From assembly GCA_035610365.1 (NCBI GenBank), contig CM069439.1, forward strand, positions 22,333,533 through 22,397,532: a stretch of DNA of 64,000 bases, in the 5' to 3' direction. Numbering within the stretch: the stretch's first letter is position 1; every line of letters begins with the position of its first letter. Of the stretch, positions 22,010 through 34,852 are shown in pieces. The translations under genes were made by a program, and so were the position numbers. This stretch comes from Aquatica leii (Eukaryota; Arthropoda; Insecta; Coleoptera; Lampyridae). Under the pieces are notes generated by a model. It made no database searches. It was not told the DNA's origin and was given only the letters and a program-made list of their open reading frames with translations.

Positions 22010-23340
22010 TAACAATGATTAGAGAATAAGATGTTAGAACGTAAGAAGAAAAATGGGAAAAAATTGGAATTACTTGAAATAATAGAAAACATATACATAT
22101 GCATAACAGTGATGGAAACAAAGAAAAAAGGTAAAGGAACAAAAGTATTAAGTGATGGTAATTTACTAATAAACGAAGTCTGGTAAAAAAACAGTAGTCG
22201 ATAAAGTAAGTAGATGAGAGTACATAAACCCAGGATTATTAAAGATAGTAATACAGAAAGAACAAAACCAGACTTTGAGTTATAGAGAAAAATTAATCCT
22301 ACTAGGCGACTTTAATGCTAGAGTATGCAATCAATTTGATAATTAGCAACTAGTGATAGGAAAACACGGGAAGCAAATGATAAGTCATAATGGAAATTGT
22401 CTACTTCAATTTTGTAACAATAACAACCTAGCAATAATGAATACGTATTTTAAATACAAAGATATACACAAAATTATTAGAGAAGTACCCAGAAAAAAGA
22501 AAGGTTGATTATAGATTACATAGAGAAAATGAGGACATAAAAGATGTACGAGTTAAGACAGGATGCGAAATTGGCAAGGACCATTGTTTCTTAGAAGCCA
22601 AATTTAGACAAAAGCAAAACCAAATAATTAACTATATGCCGATATAAACGAAAACTAAAAATACAAAGTTACAAATTAAAGAATAAAGAAAAACAAAAAA
22701 ACTTGCAAACAAAGTTTATAAAAATATTGAATATGAATATATCACAGGACAAAATAATAACGTAAATGATATATGGAAAGGGTTTAAAGAAATAACTACA
22801 AAAGTAGTAACAAAAATTTGCAGAGTAACTGTAAAAAAAACTATCGGAAAAAGACGAAATGGTGGAATGAACGCAATAAAGAAGAACTAAAGCAAAAGAA
22901 AAAAATATGGGAATATGGGAACAATATGTACAAAGAAAGAATCAGCAAAACTGCGCGATATATAAAGAAGCAAAGTTAAAAATAAAATGTTGAGAAGAAC
23001 TTAGACAGAAATTATAAGAGAACAGCAAAGAAAGCTAAAAACTTGAAAAATAAACAAGTAGTAAAAGTGAAATCTAGAAAAAATAGAAATAGACAACTGT
23101 TAACTAACGAAAAAAAAATTATGGATAGATGGAACGAATATTTTGGCGAACTACTCAACAATGAAAGACACGAACAAAAAGAGAGCATCAAGAATGAAGA
23201 AAGAAGAAAAATAAGCCGCTCCCAAGAAACAAATAAATTTAAAACAGAAAAAAAAACTACTGGAAGTGCTTAAATAACTGAAAATAGAAAAAGCTGCCAA
23301 AGTAGATGAAATAGACTATGAATTGTTAAAATACTTTTAC
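22010..23340 (+). pseudogene. LINE relic: AP endonuclease and RT N-part
   Basis: Plus strand, many frames. About 22280-22480: KLILLGDFNARVCNQFD and HNGNCLLQFCNNNNLAIMNT, then YFKYKDIHK, which match the Asp/Asn active-site block of the AP-like endonuclease of non-LTR elements. At about 22495-22560 come remnants of IIDYI and of a GxxIGxDH region. At 23043-23273, KIMDRWNEYFGELLNNERHE matches the linker before the reverse transcriptase. At about 23280-23335, LKIEKAAKVDEIDYELLKYF matches the block LKxGKAPGxDEIxxEMLRYM. The same order occurs in the LINE at 39775-43690, so both belong to one clade. The RT core is missing and stops and frameshifts are frequent; this is an old copy. Confidence 0.7.
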
Positions 23341-23344
23341 AATA

Positions 23345-24165
23345 TTGCCAAATATGTTTTTCGTAAAAATACGTTAATAAAAAAATATTAAAAACCACTT
23401 TAAAGTCAAAAAAGAAATCGTTAATAAAACAAAAGTATCAAAAATTATATTCCTTCTTAATGTGAAGAAGTGCGCACTCAGCTGCACGAAACGTTGCCTT
23501 ACATAGACACATAAAGTGTTCTGATGCCACTCCTGATAGAAGAACCTTAAAGAAATTGTGTAAAGTATCAAACTTCTTTTATTATTCCTAATCGCAGCTA
23601 TCTCTACAGATGTCAAAACTAACACTTATTTATAGACCAAAAGTCCGAACTTTGAAAACCTCGTGAATACATGAAAGCATGATACATTATATCATTAAGA
23701 TTTTTGATTCAGAAATAAACAAAGAATGTTTCAGCGTGTAGCTTTTTTGTCTGTTTATACGCACCGTGTATATTGTATTTGAAACTTCTATTATTTAATT
23801 TATTTGTTTTGTAATCAAGTTTTTTATTTGTTCATTGTTACCTTTGTTGTATTTATCTATAATTGTTTTTTCTAATTCTTGTTTTTTTCTTGGTTTGTTT
23901 GAGTTGGACTTTCAAGAATAAATTTTTTTTATTCTTATTTGTTTTGTTGTATTTTTTTCAGCTTTTTACGTTTTCAAAACAATTTTTTTGTTATAGAATA
24001 TGATTTTTTTGTTGTGTAACAAAACTGATGTGGACAAATCACCAGATTAAAATTTACGAGGTTTAGTGATCAAAAATAGACTAATAAAATTGATTCAATT
24101 CTCATCAAAAAAATGTTACAGTGTAAAACTTACAGCTCAATGAACCGGCAATATAAAAAAAGTTG
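23345..24165. other. Unassigned AT-rich sequence
   Basis: About 23460-23620 is somewhat less AT-rich and open in one minus frame, but I recognise no domain. The rest is AT-rich with T runs. Confidence 0.4.
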
Positions 24166-24169
24166 TCAA

Positions 24170-26710
24170 AAATTTTGTTACACTGTTTTTCGTGTAACAA
24201 AAAAATAAACGACGGCTTCTCCCTGTAGAAAAACTAAAAGAGAGATCACCCTACGGTACCCATCTAACCGCCCAAAAGGGTAAACCTTCAGGAGGAAAAA
24301 TAAAGAAAGAAAGAGATGTAGCATGCAGTTGATCTACTAATCAAGAAGAAAAAAATGAGAAATAAGAAAGACAAAAAAAGAAGAAAAGAGACAGACGGAG
24401 AAAGATAAAACAAGATGTAGATGCCTGATTTCGTCTTCTCCTCGTAGAAAAACGAGAAGAGAAACCACTCTACGGTGCCCAACTAACCGCCCAAACTATA
24501 GAAGAAAAAAGAAGAGAAAGGATATCACAACCATAGAATCAAAGTGTAACAATTGCTGTCCTAAATTGAAAAGTATACTTCAAGACTTAAATACCGACAA
24601 GCGGAATGAGAAACCCAAAAAAAAACCTAAACTAAAACCAAAGTGAGAGACCTACTAGTGACTTACCATTCTCAAAATAGCCGACTGAGCGGATATAATT
24701 ATATACAAATACAAATGTAGTCTTTCTCAAAGTAAGATGGTTAAGAAAAAACTAAAAGAAACGTGCTAAAAACTTAAAAAAAAAGAACTTTAGTACAGCA
24801 AACTGGAGAAAAAACAATTGGGTAGCATCCAAGCTATAACCAACAAAATATAGTCAAAGAATCAAATCAAAAAATCAGACAAAACCAAAAACCAAAAACA
24901 AAAACCAAAAGAATAGCCAAAAGTTTAAATCCTACAGCCGAACAAAACAGATTAGAACTTACGACGCTTGCGACGCCGGTGAAAAAGAAGGGAACGGTTA
25001 ATAGACGGAAATAACGAAGCACAACCACAAATGTCAAAACCAGAAAGTGTTGGAGAGAGAGAACTAACTTTCGCATCCGTAGAACGACTACGAACTTTAG
25101 AACGATTCGCAAAAGTTTGTCGAGTTAGTCTAGAAGAAATAGACATTGTAGAGCCAGCAGTAACACGTTGATCTAAACCAAGCGCTTTCTGCGACCGACA
25201 AACCGTCGACGTACTCTGTCACTTTAGCTCTCATATAAAGCCAATAAAAACGACGCCAATTAAAAAGTAATGTTTTCGCAACACTACGATGACCAGAAGT
25301 GATGATCCTGAATAATTGATATACGTTGGTCGTTCGGAACGACCAGCTTCCACAAATGCTTATTGTCAAGAGAAACCCGTATTCGTTTCCACAGAAAACT
25401 TTAAATCACTAATCAACGAGAAAATTGGCGAGGAGACGCTGACACCTTACCTACTAACTAGTTATAACATTGGTCTTTAATAAGACATGTAATCCTCAAA
25501 ACCGAAGAATAACCAGTCAACAAATCAGAAAAAAAAATCCAAACGTAACGGTGTAGCATCTTTAGAATTACAACGAACACGATTATTAGATTTAGAAGTA
25601 AATATCAAAGAAGAAAGTGAAGAAATATCGAAAGAACAGGTAACCGGAGTAGACAACGGTTGACTATCATAGTGTTTATTTGAGTTAACCCAAGTTGTCT
25701 CAAAAGATGTAACTTGAGAAGGCGTAGGTGGTTTATACTCGTCTACGGAAGTCTTAGATTGAGCGAACTGTCTTCCTTACGTCACTAATTCTTCAAAAGT
25801 AGAAATCGATATTAACGCAAGCTCAGCCTAAGTTAGATTACGACGCACGATCTTGAGTTGTGTGTAATAAGAGACCGGTTTTAAAAATTGTAAGAAGAGA
25901 TACGTACATCCCGATAGATTTGTTAGTTCTTATCGTACGCTTCCGAATAGTCTCCACTAAGCGATCGTCATAATTTACCAGAAGAAATTCCGATTTCAAT
26001 AGCGCAGCAACATTCTTTCAAGAACGCAAAAAAATTAGATTCGTCCTAAAAGAAAGAAGAACTTTGCAAGACAAAACCTCAAAAACCGAGAGAAAAAGTT
26101 AATGCTGTGAAACACCACAAGACAAGCACAATTCGTCGGCCCGAAGAAGAAATTCCATAAGCAAAAAAGGATCTTTACCATAAAAAGTTACATTTCAATC
26201 TGCCAAGTTAATTTCCGAATCAGAGTCCGATGAAGTAAGAAGTGGTGGTTTTTCGTCTGAGTAATACATATCAGAAACAATAAAAATTAAAACAAAAAAA
26301 CTCCGACTAAAACTCAAATCAAAATAACACCAAGTACAAGTAGTATCACTAATAAGTAACTAATCTAATAAGCCAAAAAGGTTAACCGACGTAGTCGAGT
26401 TAATCCAAAAATCAAAGCAGAAGTTTACCAAGTGTTTGCCTAAACATCCAAATAAAATAAAAGTAAGTAAATAACTAATGTAAAGTCAAACCACAGCACT
26501 AAAATCAAAGAAGTAAAAGTTATTGAAGTAACTCCGAGCGGAATAAAACTTCGAGTAAATCAAACCCACTAAAGACAAAAAAAGGTAAAAGAATCAATGA
26601 AACTAGAAGGAATTATAATCGCACACACAAAATCGAGCCAAGACAGTTGGAAGCCAAATTTGTTACAGTGGTTTTCGTGTAACAAAAAAATAAACGACGG
26701 TCAACACAGT
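24170..26710 (-). mobile_element. Ty3/Gypsy LTR retrotransposon fossil, minus strand
   Basis: Fossil read on the minus strand. Parts: a gag-like region (about 26270-25480, with FLLRADELCLSCGVSQH) and a zinc-binding integrase N-terminal region (about 25390-25150, with GHRSVAK and FYWLYMRAKVTEYV). Reverse transcriptase was not recognised. A segment of about 45 bp near each end is nearly identical in direct orientation (about 24175-24222 and 26657-26702, both containing GTGTAACAAAAAAATAAACG), as expected for remnants of long terminal repeats. It is broken in many places, lacks most of pol and is probably old. Confidence 0.6.
24213..24500. repeat. Direct repeat of about 65 bp, two copies about 210 bp apart
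   Basis: About 24213-24276 and 24428-24494 share the pattern CTTCTCC-GTAGAAAAAC, then CTACGGT-CCCA-CTAACCGCCCAAA. It lies just inside the 3' end (minus-strand sense) of the Gypsy fossil. Confidence 0.65.
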
Positions 26711-29700
26711 TGTTTCCGTAAAGTGAGTCACAGGCTTTGTGATGCTAGATTGTAAATTAAATCTAAAAAGGCGCCAAAACGATGAAAGACTAAATTAACA
26801 AGATATCCTTTAACTCTACCCGCAGCTGGAAAAGAACAAATGACACGACAAAATATATATTTATTTTATCACAGAAGCGGTTGAAAAGGACGAAGACAGT
26901 ACATAAGTATAGTTATATAAACGTTGCAAACAATATTACATGGGTTGATATGAGAGGCCAAGTATAAGTTACGCTCTTGACTGGGCAACACGTCGCACAT
27001 CAAAGCGACCTAATCGATCTAACTTTTACAATTAATAAAAGAATGACTGTACTATCTTGAGTTAAATTACAAGAATACAAAAATCAATAGTCTAGAGAAT
27101 CAAAATGCACCAAATAAGTATGTGACACAAACAAAAATTTTTAACATTAATTGTGATTACAACCTAGTATGGACGTATGGACATTCTAACAATCGGCATG
27201 ACCAACAAAGTAGTACACGTATAAATAGAAAATATAATACTTATTACAGTTGTGTATTATCCAGTAGGGGATTAGCTAATTCCGTACCAGTATGACCTAA
27301 AACATAATATTAAATTTGACACAAAAACGTACATACGGCGTTAACACAAGTAAATCCTGTCCTTAATTCATACGATAATTGAAGTAAATGAATGCGTCGA
27401 GCTTCCCTCTAATTAACTTCGCACTTGTAAAGATATTTCTTCCAATAAAATGGTATTCAACTCCTAGACTTCAGCGACGTGACGTCATGGAAACTTTTCA
27501 AAAATCACAAGTGTTTTATTATCGCCACCGATAAGGGTCACAGATAGAGGGGTGATTACCCACTAAAAAATTGATTTAAACTCTCAATACAAAGAAAATC
27601 TAAAGACTTACCCCAAATAAACTTTCAATCAAAATTACATCAAATTTGACCACATACTCTCGTGGAATTGTGTAAAACAACTTAATAATGAAAGCCTTGT
27701 TGGACATCGACCACAAAAAGTGGGCGTATAGTATTATTTGAAATAATATTTATTATTAAACTTTTTTTAACTAATGAAAACTTAAAAAAATTACTAACAA
27801 TGTTACATGCTAAATTATTTATTGTAAATAAAAGAAATGTTATTTAGTTTTTGATAAATTATATGTAATTGTAGTTGTACACTCCGTTTTATTTGGCAAT
27901 TCTGCGTTAAAATACGGATTTAAATTTAAAATTTATTTTTTCATATTTAAATTTCTCTTAAATGTCTTAAACTAAAAAAAAACATTGTAATATTTTATCC
28001 TTACGATAAAATTTAAACTTGTCGCATGTAAACAATTTTTTAGTAAACTTTTTTTTGTCCACTTATAAAAAAACTGTTTTTACAGAACACAGAAATTTTT
28101 TTTGTAGATTTTTTATATAATACATAACGTATATTAAAGTAGAACATCTGTATTTTGTTTTATTTATACCGAAAAATATTAATTACATAATTTCAATTTA
28201 GACAAAACTTTAATAAAAGCATAAATTGTTAAAATTGTATGTTCAATTATTTACAATTCCAAATATTAGTCTTTAACAAATATAACTAAATGTATAACGG
28301 AAATCTGTATCGTGTAATTAATTTTATGCATAAAAACTAATTAATAACAACAAATTTGCCAATCAAATATAATAGTTTTTATTTTTACACTAATTCAAAT
28401 AAACATTGTTTACTAATAACAGGCTTGCTTAATTAATATTTGCACAATATTTTAACGGTAATACTTATACATTAGATTTGATTGTTTTACGTGAGTATTT
28501 AACTCAAATTATTCAAATAAAAATAATTTGAATTTTTACTAAATAGAAACACGATATTTTTAATCAAAAATAAGTATTTTTTTGTCACCAACTTTTTTTA
28601 CACTTTATAATGTATTCTGTATTTTTTTTATTTTATTTAAAAAAAAAACTAAAAAACATGTTGAATAAGAGACAGTTAAACAAAAAATTTATGCCAATAT
28701 GAATATTGATAACTGTCATTAATTTTGATGTTAAAAAATACCGTACAAAAGCTTTATATCTTCCCAAAGTTTTTGAAAGTAAAGCAAAATAACTTAAAAG
28801 CATTTTTACAATTGCTACAAATGTTAAGTGGTTAGAACTAATAAAAGTAGATAAATAAAGGACCATCGAGTACTCAAATTAAAAAAATATTACAGTTTTT
28901 TGTTTGTTGCAAAAATCATTTTTAAATATTAGTATTTTAAATTTTTATTTATCTTATTTTATTGGTTTTCAAAAAATCGGTTTACATTCTTAATGTTTTA
29001 TGTCGTGTTGGTAGTTAAGAATTTAACGAGAACTTGCTGTGTATAAGCAGACTACGTAAAGCAAACAAACAATCTGTACGTTATGTTATGTTTATAACTA
29101 ACGATTTTATTTACAATAACTTCACATTGTTTAATTTTTGAATATTTTGTTAATTTTTATAAAATAGTGTACGCCCCTTAATAGAACCACATTAGAACTT
29201 TTTTTGATCGTTTTGAGCGTTTTTTGATCACAATAACCGAATGAAAACAAAATCCGATGTTAAAAAAACACACGAATGTTAAAAAACTAGTAAATACATA
29301 CAGTGTGTATTTGATTCACAGGTTGTTAATTAAGAAGCTACAACCACACCATCAATACCAGCAAAAAATCTCAAAATAGAAGTTTGAGCCAAATAAATAT
29401 ATATAAAAGTTACGGACCTGTTGCATTCAATAGTTTGTCGACACTGGTAATTGAAAAAATCAAAAATAATGTTATGATGTTTAATTCACTGTTCTAAGAA
29501 CTACACATTTGTTCATAGTAATTTGCTGACACTAAAAATATAAATAAATACAAAATAATGTTATTGTATAAAACGCAGAAGAATTAAATTGTTATCCTAA
29601 GAATTGCACTTTTTTTCCAAGTACACTGAAAAAATTGCGCAAAAACATTCATGCAGAATCGGTTATTGTTTATGTAGAAAAACAAACCTCACAAGAAAAT

Positions 29701-29870
29701 TGATAACCAAAATTATGATTACTACAAGCAATGTTTTTTCTATGTAGTAGCATACGTCTCGCCAGTTCTTTAATAAAGTGATAATAGTATCCGATTGATA
29801 ACATTACCTGTAATTCTAATTAGTGGTGTCTACGTTTTTTTATATATTTGTAGTCGTATAGAACAAATAA
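26711..29870. other. Unassigned, mostly AT-rich
   Basis: 26711-27720 has more balanced composition but no recognisable protein in any frame. 27720-29870 is very AT-rich. Near 29450-29620 a segment of about 80 bp containing AAAATAATGTTAT and CTAAGAA appears twice in degenerate tandem form. Confidence 0.4.
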
Positions 29871-30110
29871 CACCATATTACTATAATTCTTTTAGTATAT
29901 ACTACATGGGTTCACCGTTTTCTCTAGTTACAGCCAATATCTATATGAAACATTTTGAAACAAGCATTAAAGAAAACTGAGTTTAAACCGAAATTTTGGT
30001 TTAAATATGTTGATGATACATTGTTGTATGACCTCACGGCAAGAATAAATTGAATTAATTAACACTAGAAGTACCGAATAATTTGTGTACCCATAAATAC
30101 AATACCGGTC
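29870..30110 (+). pseudogene. Penelope-like element, reverse transcriptase scrap
   Basis: Plus strand: MGSPFSLVTANIYMKHFE, then after a frameshift FKPKFWFKYVDDTLL. These are the GSPLSPVVANIFMEHFE and WFRYVDD motifs of Penelope-type reverse transcriptase (catalytic YVDD intact). Nothing else of the element is recognisable around it. Confidence 0.75.
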
Positions 30111-30114
30111 GAAT

Positions 30115-32115
30115 TAACCGGAGTTAGAATTACATTGTAAAGATAAAAAAATCAAACTATTTTGTAATTTGAAAATACTGTTACATGCAAAAGTTGGAAC
30201 AAAGTCACTGCCTGAAATGAGGTAACATAAACGATGTTGTGCCGCTGCTCAGTGGAGACGGGGTGGGTTATATTTTAAATCCGTGATTACTTGGAAACGA
30301 GATTGACATTAAAATCGAAATAAAATGGTTAGAAACTCAAAATCGGTTAGGGCGCCAATCAAGGACACGATGATAATAGCTTCTGGACCCCTGATAACCC
30401 AGAAGCTCATCTGGTTGGTTACAACCCCAGGACTTACCTCGAGTTGTAACTAGCTAAACTCTGAAATGTACTTTAAACATTTACGTACGCGGCGGCTGAA
30501 TGAGTAAAAGCTCTTTACAGTTTAACAATTTAACATTTATTGACTTAATAGAATAATAGAATGACTATCAAACAAACTTGAATAAAAATAATAAAATAAA
30601 TAATAATAAAGACAAAAATTCACAAACTGAATATAAAAATTAATATTTAAAAAAAAATAAAGCGTTAACTTATTTAAAAAAAAATAAAAATAAAATTCAA
30701 GGCCTTGTCCGCATAACTTAATCCGTAAATTTAACAAAACAAAAAAAAATACAAAAGTCATAAAATAGACGTCCGAAACTTTGGTTTTGAACTCAGCGTT
30801 AAAAAAAAATTACAGGTTACATTTCGTTACATTATCTTTCATGCACGAGTACGGCTTACTTTTACAACACACAGAACCAAATTAATCAATTAAAGCGAAA
30901 TTCACGCAAACTTAACACCTTCAAGTGTTTCTTGAAATATTTAAAATTAGCCGTAACTTTTAAATCATATCAATCGCGGTTCACTTCACGATAATATCAA
31001 ATTCAATAAATACCTTGACTCAATCGTATACTCCAGGTAAACTGCTGGGCACAGCGGTTCCAGAAGCTTTTGAGTTTAGATCGACCCCGGGACGGTCTAG
31101 GTGTTCTGTAGTCGATCGAGGGTTCGGTGGAACCCCCAAACAATGGAATGACGGCGGAAGATTTATTTTAATACTGAATTGAAATCCGCACAAAAGCGAA
31201 GACTGGATTCTTAACACAACACATCAAAAAAACAAATCCAACTCAAACTTGAGTTTTATTATGGATACCATGAAGTTCATTAAACCGTAAAATTGCGAAT
31301 TTGCAAAACCAATATTTCCACCACACCACTTAACTTTCACGGTACCATTTATTTAACTTCCGCGGTATTGCATAACAGTAGGGTAAAACACCCCGAACAA
31401 TTGACTACATCACGGTACCCGGTATTTTTAATTGCGACAAAAAAGATCCCCCAAAATCAAAATTTTACTCCTTATAACACCTCGTAATTCCACTTAATTC
31501 AATAAACTTGCGCCGTAAAATCTTTGTAAAAGATGGAACACTAAACAAAGTAAATTAACACAGATGAAAAATATTTTTACCACGTGCGTCATGTCATGTA
31601 CGCACACGAAAGAAAGAGAATCTTCCCACGGAAAATGCTTACTCTGTTAAATTATCAAATGGTCAACATCGCGCTCGTAAATGAACTCAACATAAACAAA
31701 AGTATAGATACCAAGAAAATTGATTGAGTTACATTCCCAAAAGGAAATTGTAAAATAGATAGAGTTGTTATTCTAATGAGATAACCAGAAGTAAAAACAC
31801 TAAATCAAAATCAAGACCACGGAACTTTATGCGTTTAAAAAACTACCAGTAATAATTGTGAAATAACTATGAAATACAAATCAACTTAAATTAAACGTAA
31901 TAAAATAACGAGTAAAACGTTTTCGATGCTTACACAGAACTAATCAATCGCTAAAATAAAAGAAAATTCAATCCAATAGATCTGAATACGGTGTCTTTTA
32001 CAAAAGAATTACGACCAAATTCCAACGCCAGTTACAATACTAAGACATAATATGTAATTAAATACACTCTAAACATATAGTTCCTTTAGTTATAATGCCA
32101 ACGCATTTCCCAAAG
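30115..32115. other. Unassigned segment, partly GC-richer
   Basis: 30230-30480 and 31020-31500 are less AT-rich than the surroundings and look like repeat DNA, but no protein family was recognised. At about 31120-31135 the sequence GGGTTCGGTGGAACCC forms a 6-bp-stem hairpin. 31560-32115 is AT-rich. Confidence 0.35.
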
Positions 32116-32119
32116 ACTA

Positions 32120-32580
32120 CGTTTTTACAAATTTTGCAAGTGTCTCTTAATTTATTCGCACATTTTTAGTTTGGCCTTGCCTTCGCTTGTTTCTTGATTG
32201 TGGCTCATTTTCTGTAGTGGATTTTCTTGTACGTATATACTGACTCCTAAGTTCATCAGCGAGTTTTAAAATATGTTTTTGACGATTAATGTTGCTTATT
32301 GCTGCTAATTCAAGTATGTTAAAAAATACTTGTAAAAGCCACCTCCTAGAAGACGAATTTTTTGTATAATTTCTTGCCATTTAGTCTAAAACATTTACAT
32401 TTACACCATATTTAATATTGGTGTAGAATTTTACGGTTTTGGGTAGTTCCTTATGTCTCCCATTAGAAATTTATAAATGCTACTGAGAATGCACACATTT
32501 TTTGATCTTTTCGCTTGATAACTTGTTAAAAAAATTATCACAAAGACTTTCGTAGATTACAAATTGTTTTTCAATTTTTT
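32120..32580 (-). pseudogene. piggyBac transposase relic, C-terminal part
   Basis: Minus strand. AKRSKNVCILSS (about 32530), then KPVKFYTNIKYGVNV-like sequence, DQMARNYTKNSSSRRWLLQV, FFNILELAAI, HILKLADELRSQYI and KRRQGQTKNVRIN. This is the order near the end of piggyBac-type transposases: the VDxxDQM block, the xxxRRWPLxVFFxLLDLAxIN helix, then a Cys-rich tail. The Cys residues of the tail are mostly lost, and the third catalytic Asp region lies in broken frame. Upstream catalytic parts and the TTAA-flanked ends were not found. Confidence 0.65.
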
Positions 32581-33059
32581 TATAACAACTGGTATAAACC
32601 TTCTCCTTCCATTCACGGTTTCAAACAGTGATGTCAACTCTTTTTGCAATTTTTTGCCAAACTATAGCACTTTTTATAAATTTATACACAGGGTTTTAAA
32701 GAATTAACTTTTAGTAAGCCTTGCAACAGCATCGTAACAATTCCAGAGATAAATAGAAAACGCCGTTGTTAGTGGCGATTTGGTCTGCTGAGTCAGATAT
32801 CTTCAAAATAATCAAGGAGACACGTTGTTATCGCATAGGTACTCAAAAGTATTAATTACCCTATTTATGGATACAAACGCTGATAGCAAATAGCAACCGA
32901 GGGGTTAGGACAAATTCTTTATCATTTTCGTATTGTCGTAGTAATCTACTAGCTTGAATGTGTCAAAATATACACTGGCTAAAGTGATAGAAACCTACGC
33001 ACTGTACCGACCAAGGAAACGGAAAGCATTTACCACTGCTATTTCAAAATAATAGCTTT

Positions 33060-33260
33060 GGGCTCTACTGTAGGTTAGAGAGTTTTTATTTCCTTTAGCA
33101 GGCGCATATATGTGTCTTCTGTTTTATTTGGTAATAACGCATATACCAACAGCATTACATTATTATTTTGTACACTGTGTATGGTATAAAATTGTTGAAA
33201 AAGTGACGAAACAGTCTTCGAATTTCCATTTTCCATTGATTTGTTCGCCTTTAACAAATA
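33060..33260 (-). pseudogene. Mutator-like (MULE) transposase scrap
   Basis: Minus strand 33257-33075: GNSKTVSSLFQQFYTIHSVQ, then LVYALLPNKTEDTYMRLLKE. This matches the start of the MULE DDE domain seen in FLYWCH-associated insect elements (DGTFKxxPxxFxQLYTIHxxxxxxxxPLVYALLPxKTxxTY). The first catalytic Asp position appears as Asn or Gly. No other part of the element was recognised. Confidence 0.65.
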
Positions 33261-33431
33261 AGTGACTACAAATATTCAACTTTATTTTGACTTTTTTGCT
33301 AAAAACAAAGTGTAGATACATCTAAACAGTAGAAAATTGTAGCAAATACTAAAGTGTAGCATAAACACAAGAAAAATGTAACCCAATTGAAGAAAACCGA
33401 AAAGAAGGATATGTATAGTAATTATGGACCA

Positions 33432-33462
33432 TTAATTATTATTATTATTATTTATTTATTGT
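33432..33462. repeat. (AAT)n tail of the LINE
   Basis: On the minus strand AATAAATAAATAATAATAAT follows the conserved 3' sequence of the LINE and marks its 3' end. Confidence 0.75.
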
Positions 33463-34852
33463 TAATTGTTTGGTCATTCGGCCTTACAATGGCTTACGTT
33501 ACATCTTTCTCTTACATAATAATATAATTTGTACAGAAATTTAAAAAACTAAAAACAAGAACTTTCTCCCCTAAAATCTTCCCATCACCATCTTACTATT
33601 CTAATACTTTAGATCTAACTCTCCCCTCTTATCCTTCTTTCCTTTACTGCTTTCATCCAATCCAATCCCTCCCACTCCTCCCCAAGCAAAAGCTTCCTCC
33701 TCTTCATTTCTTCCCTTAGCTCGCCACACTCCTCACTCATGTGCTCTATGTCCTCCCATCTCTCCCCACATAATCTACATCTCCTCAATTTATCCTCCTT
33801 CCAATACTTATATTTAAGTTCTCCTCATTTCCGCATCTAAACCTGGCTATTAGTCGTTTTTCTCTTAAGCTTTTCCTCCCCATCAAATACTTCGGAACCC
33901 CCCTGGACACTATATTCCCATACCTTACATTATACTTTCCTTCCCTTATCTTTCCTTCCTTCTCTTGCACCTGCGAATCTTTATCTCTTCTTACTATCTC
34001 CTCCGTATTTAACCTCTCTTCCACTCTCCTTCTTTTCACCTCTTCTCTTGCGAAACCTCCTCGTTGATAGTACAGTTTTCTTTCTTCCTGCCCATATATG
34101 TTTTTACTATCCTTTACCGTCCTCCAGCAACATTGCAAAATTTTACATTCTCTCCTTTCCTTCATTTTTTCTTCATAACCCACGCCCTTTTCCCTGCTTC
34201 TATCCTAATCTTCTTAACTTCCCCTCCTCCTCTATTATGTACCTTGGCGTCTCCCTGTCTAAACCTAGTATCCATTTCCAATATTTTATTTGTACCTTTT
34301 CCAATAGGTTCCACTCTTTCCAACCCCATACCTCCACCCCGTACATCATCACACTTTTAATCAATTTTTCAAACAGCCATCTTCTCTTTTCGATCTCCTT
34401 CCCAAATACTCTTTCCCCTAAACTTCATACCTGCCCTAATACCCTGTTACCCTTCTTTGCTAACTCCCTTATGTGCGCATCATCTTTATTATCATACCTT
34501 AGCCTATATCCCAAATATATCACTTCATTCACTGTCGCTATCCTCTGTTCTCCCCAACTTAACTCCTCTTTTTTCTTCCCTCCTCTCCCTTTTTGAAAAA
34601 CTACCATCTTAGACTTTCTCACATTTAAACCCAAGTCTTTCCTTTCCAGATACCTCTTTATCGTATTTATCATACCTTTCATCTCCAACTCATTTTTTGC
34701 CACCATGACCATATCGTTTGCATATGCCAACACCCACACCTTAATCCCTCCCTCCATGACAACCCCACCACACTGACATCCCTTCAACACTTTTTCTATG
34801 TCCCCTATATACAGTGCAAATAAAATAGGGCTAAGAGGACACCCCTACCTTA
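33436..34852 (-). pseudogene. Non-LTR retrotransposon (LINE), 5'-truncated RT and C-terminus
   Basis: Minus strand. It starts at about 34852 in CPLSPILFALYIGDIEKV, then VWVLAYANDMVMVAKNELEM (catalytic box Y-A-N-D, where Y-A-D-D is usual), LGLNVRKSKMVVF, EVIYLGYRL, MMYGVEVWGWKEWNLLEKVQ, YWKWILGLDRETPRYI and LIARFRCGNEENLN (34183-33785). This C-terminal region is familiar from many ant and other insect LINE copies; the clade is not certain. Two or more frameshifts lie between 34430 and 34180. The 3' end has TAAGGCCGAATGACCAAAC followed by an (AAT)n tail at 33432-33462. The 5' side breaks off against a Penelope fragment. Confidence 0.75.

Noticed and set aside
34048-34596. Plus-strand 182-codon frame rich in Pro, Phe and Ser
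   Set aside because: Antisense of the LINE reverse transcriptase C-terminus.
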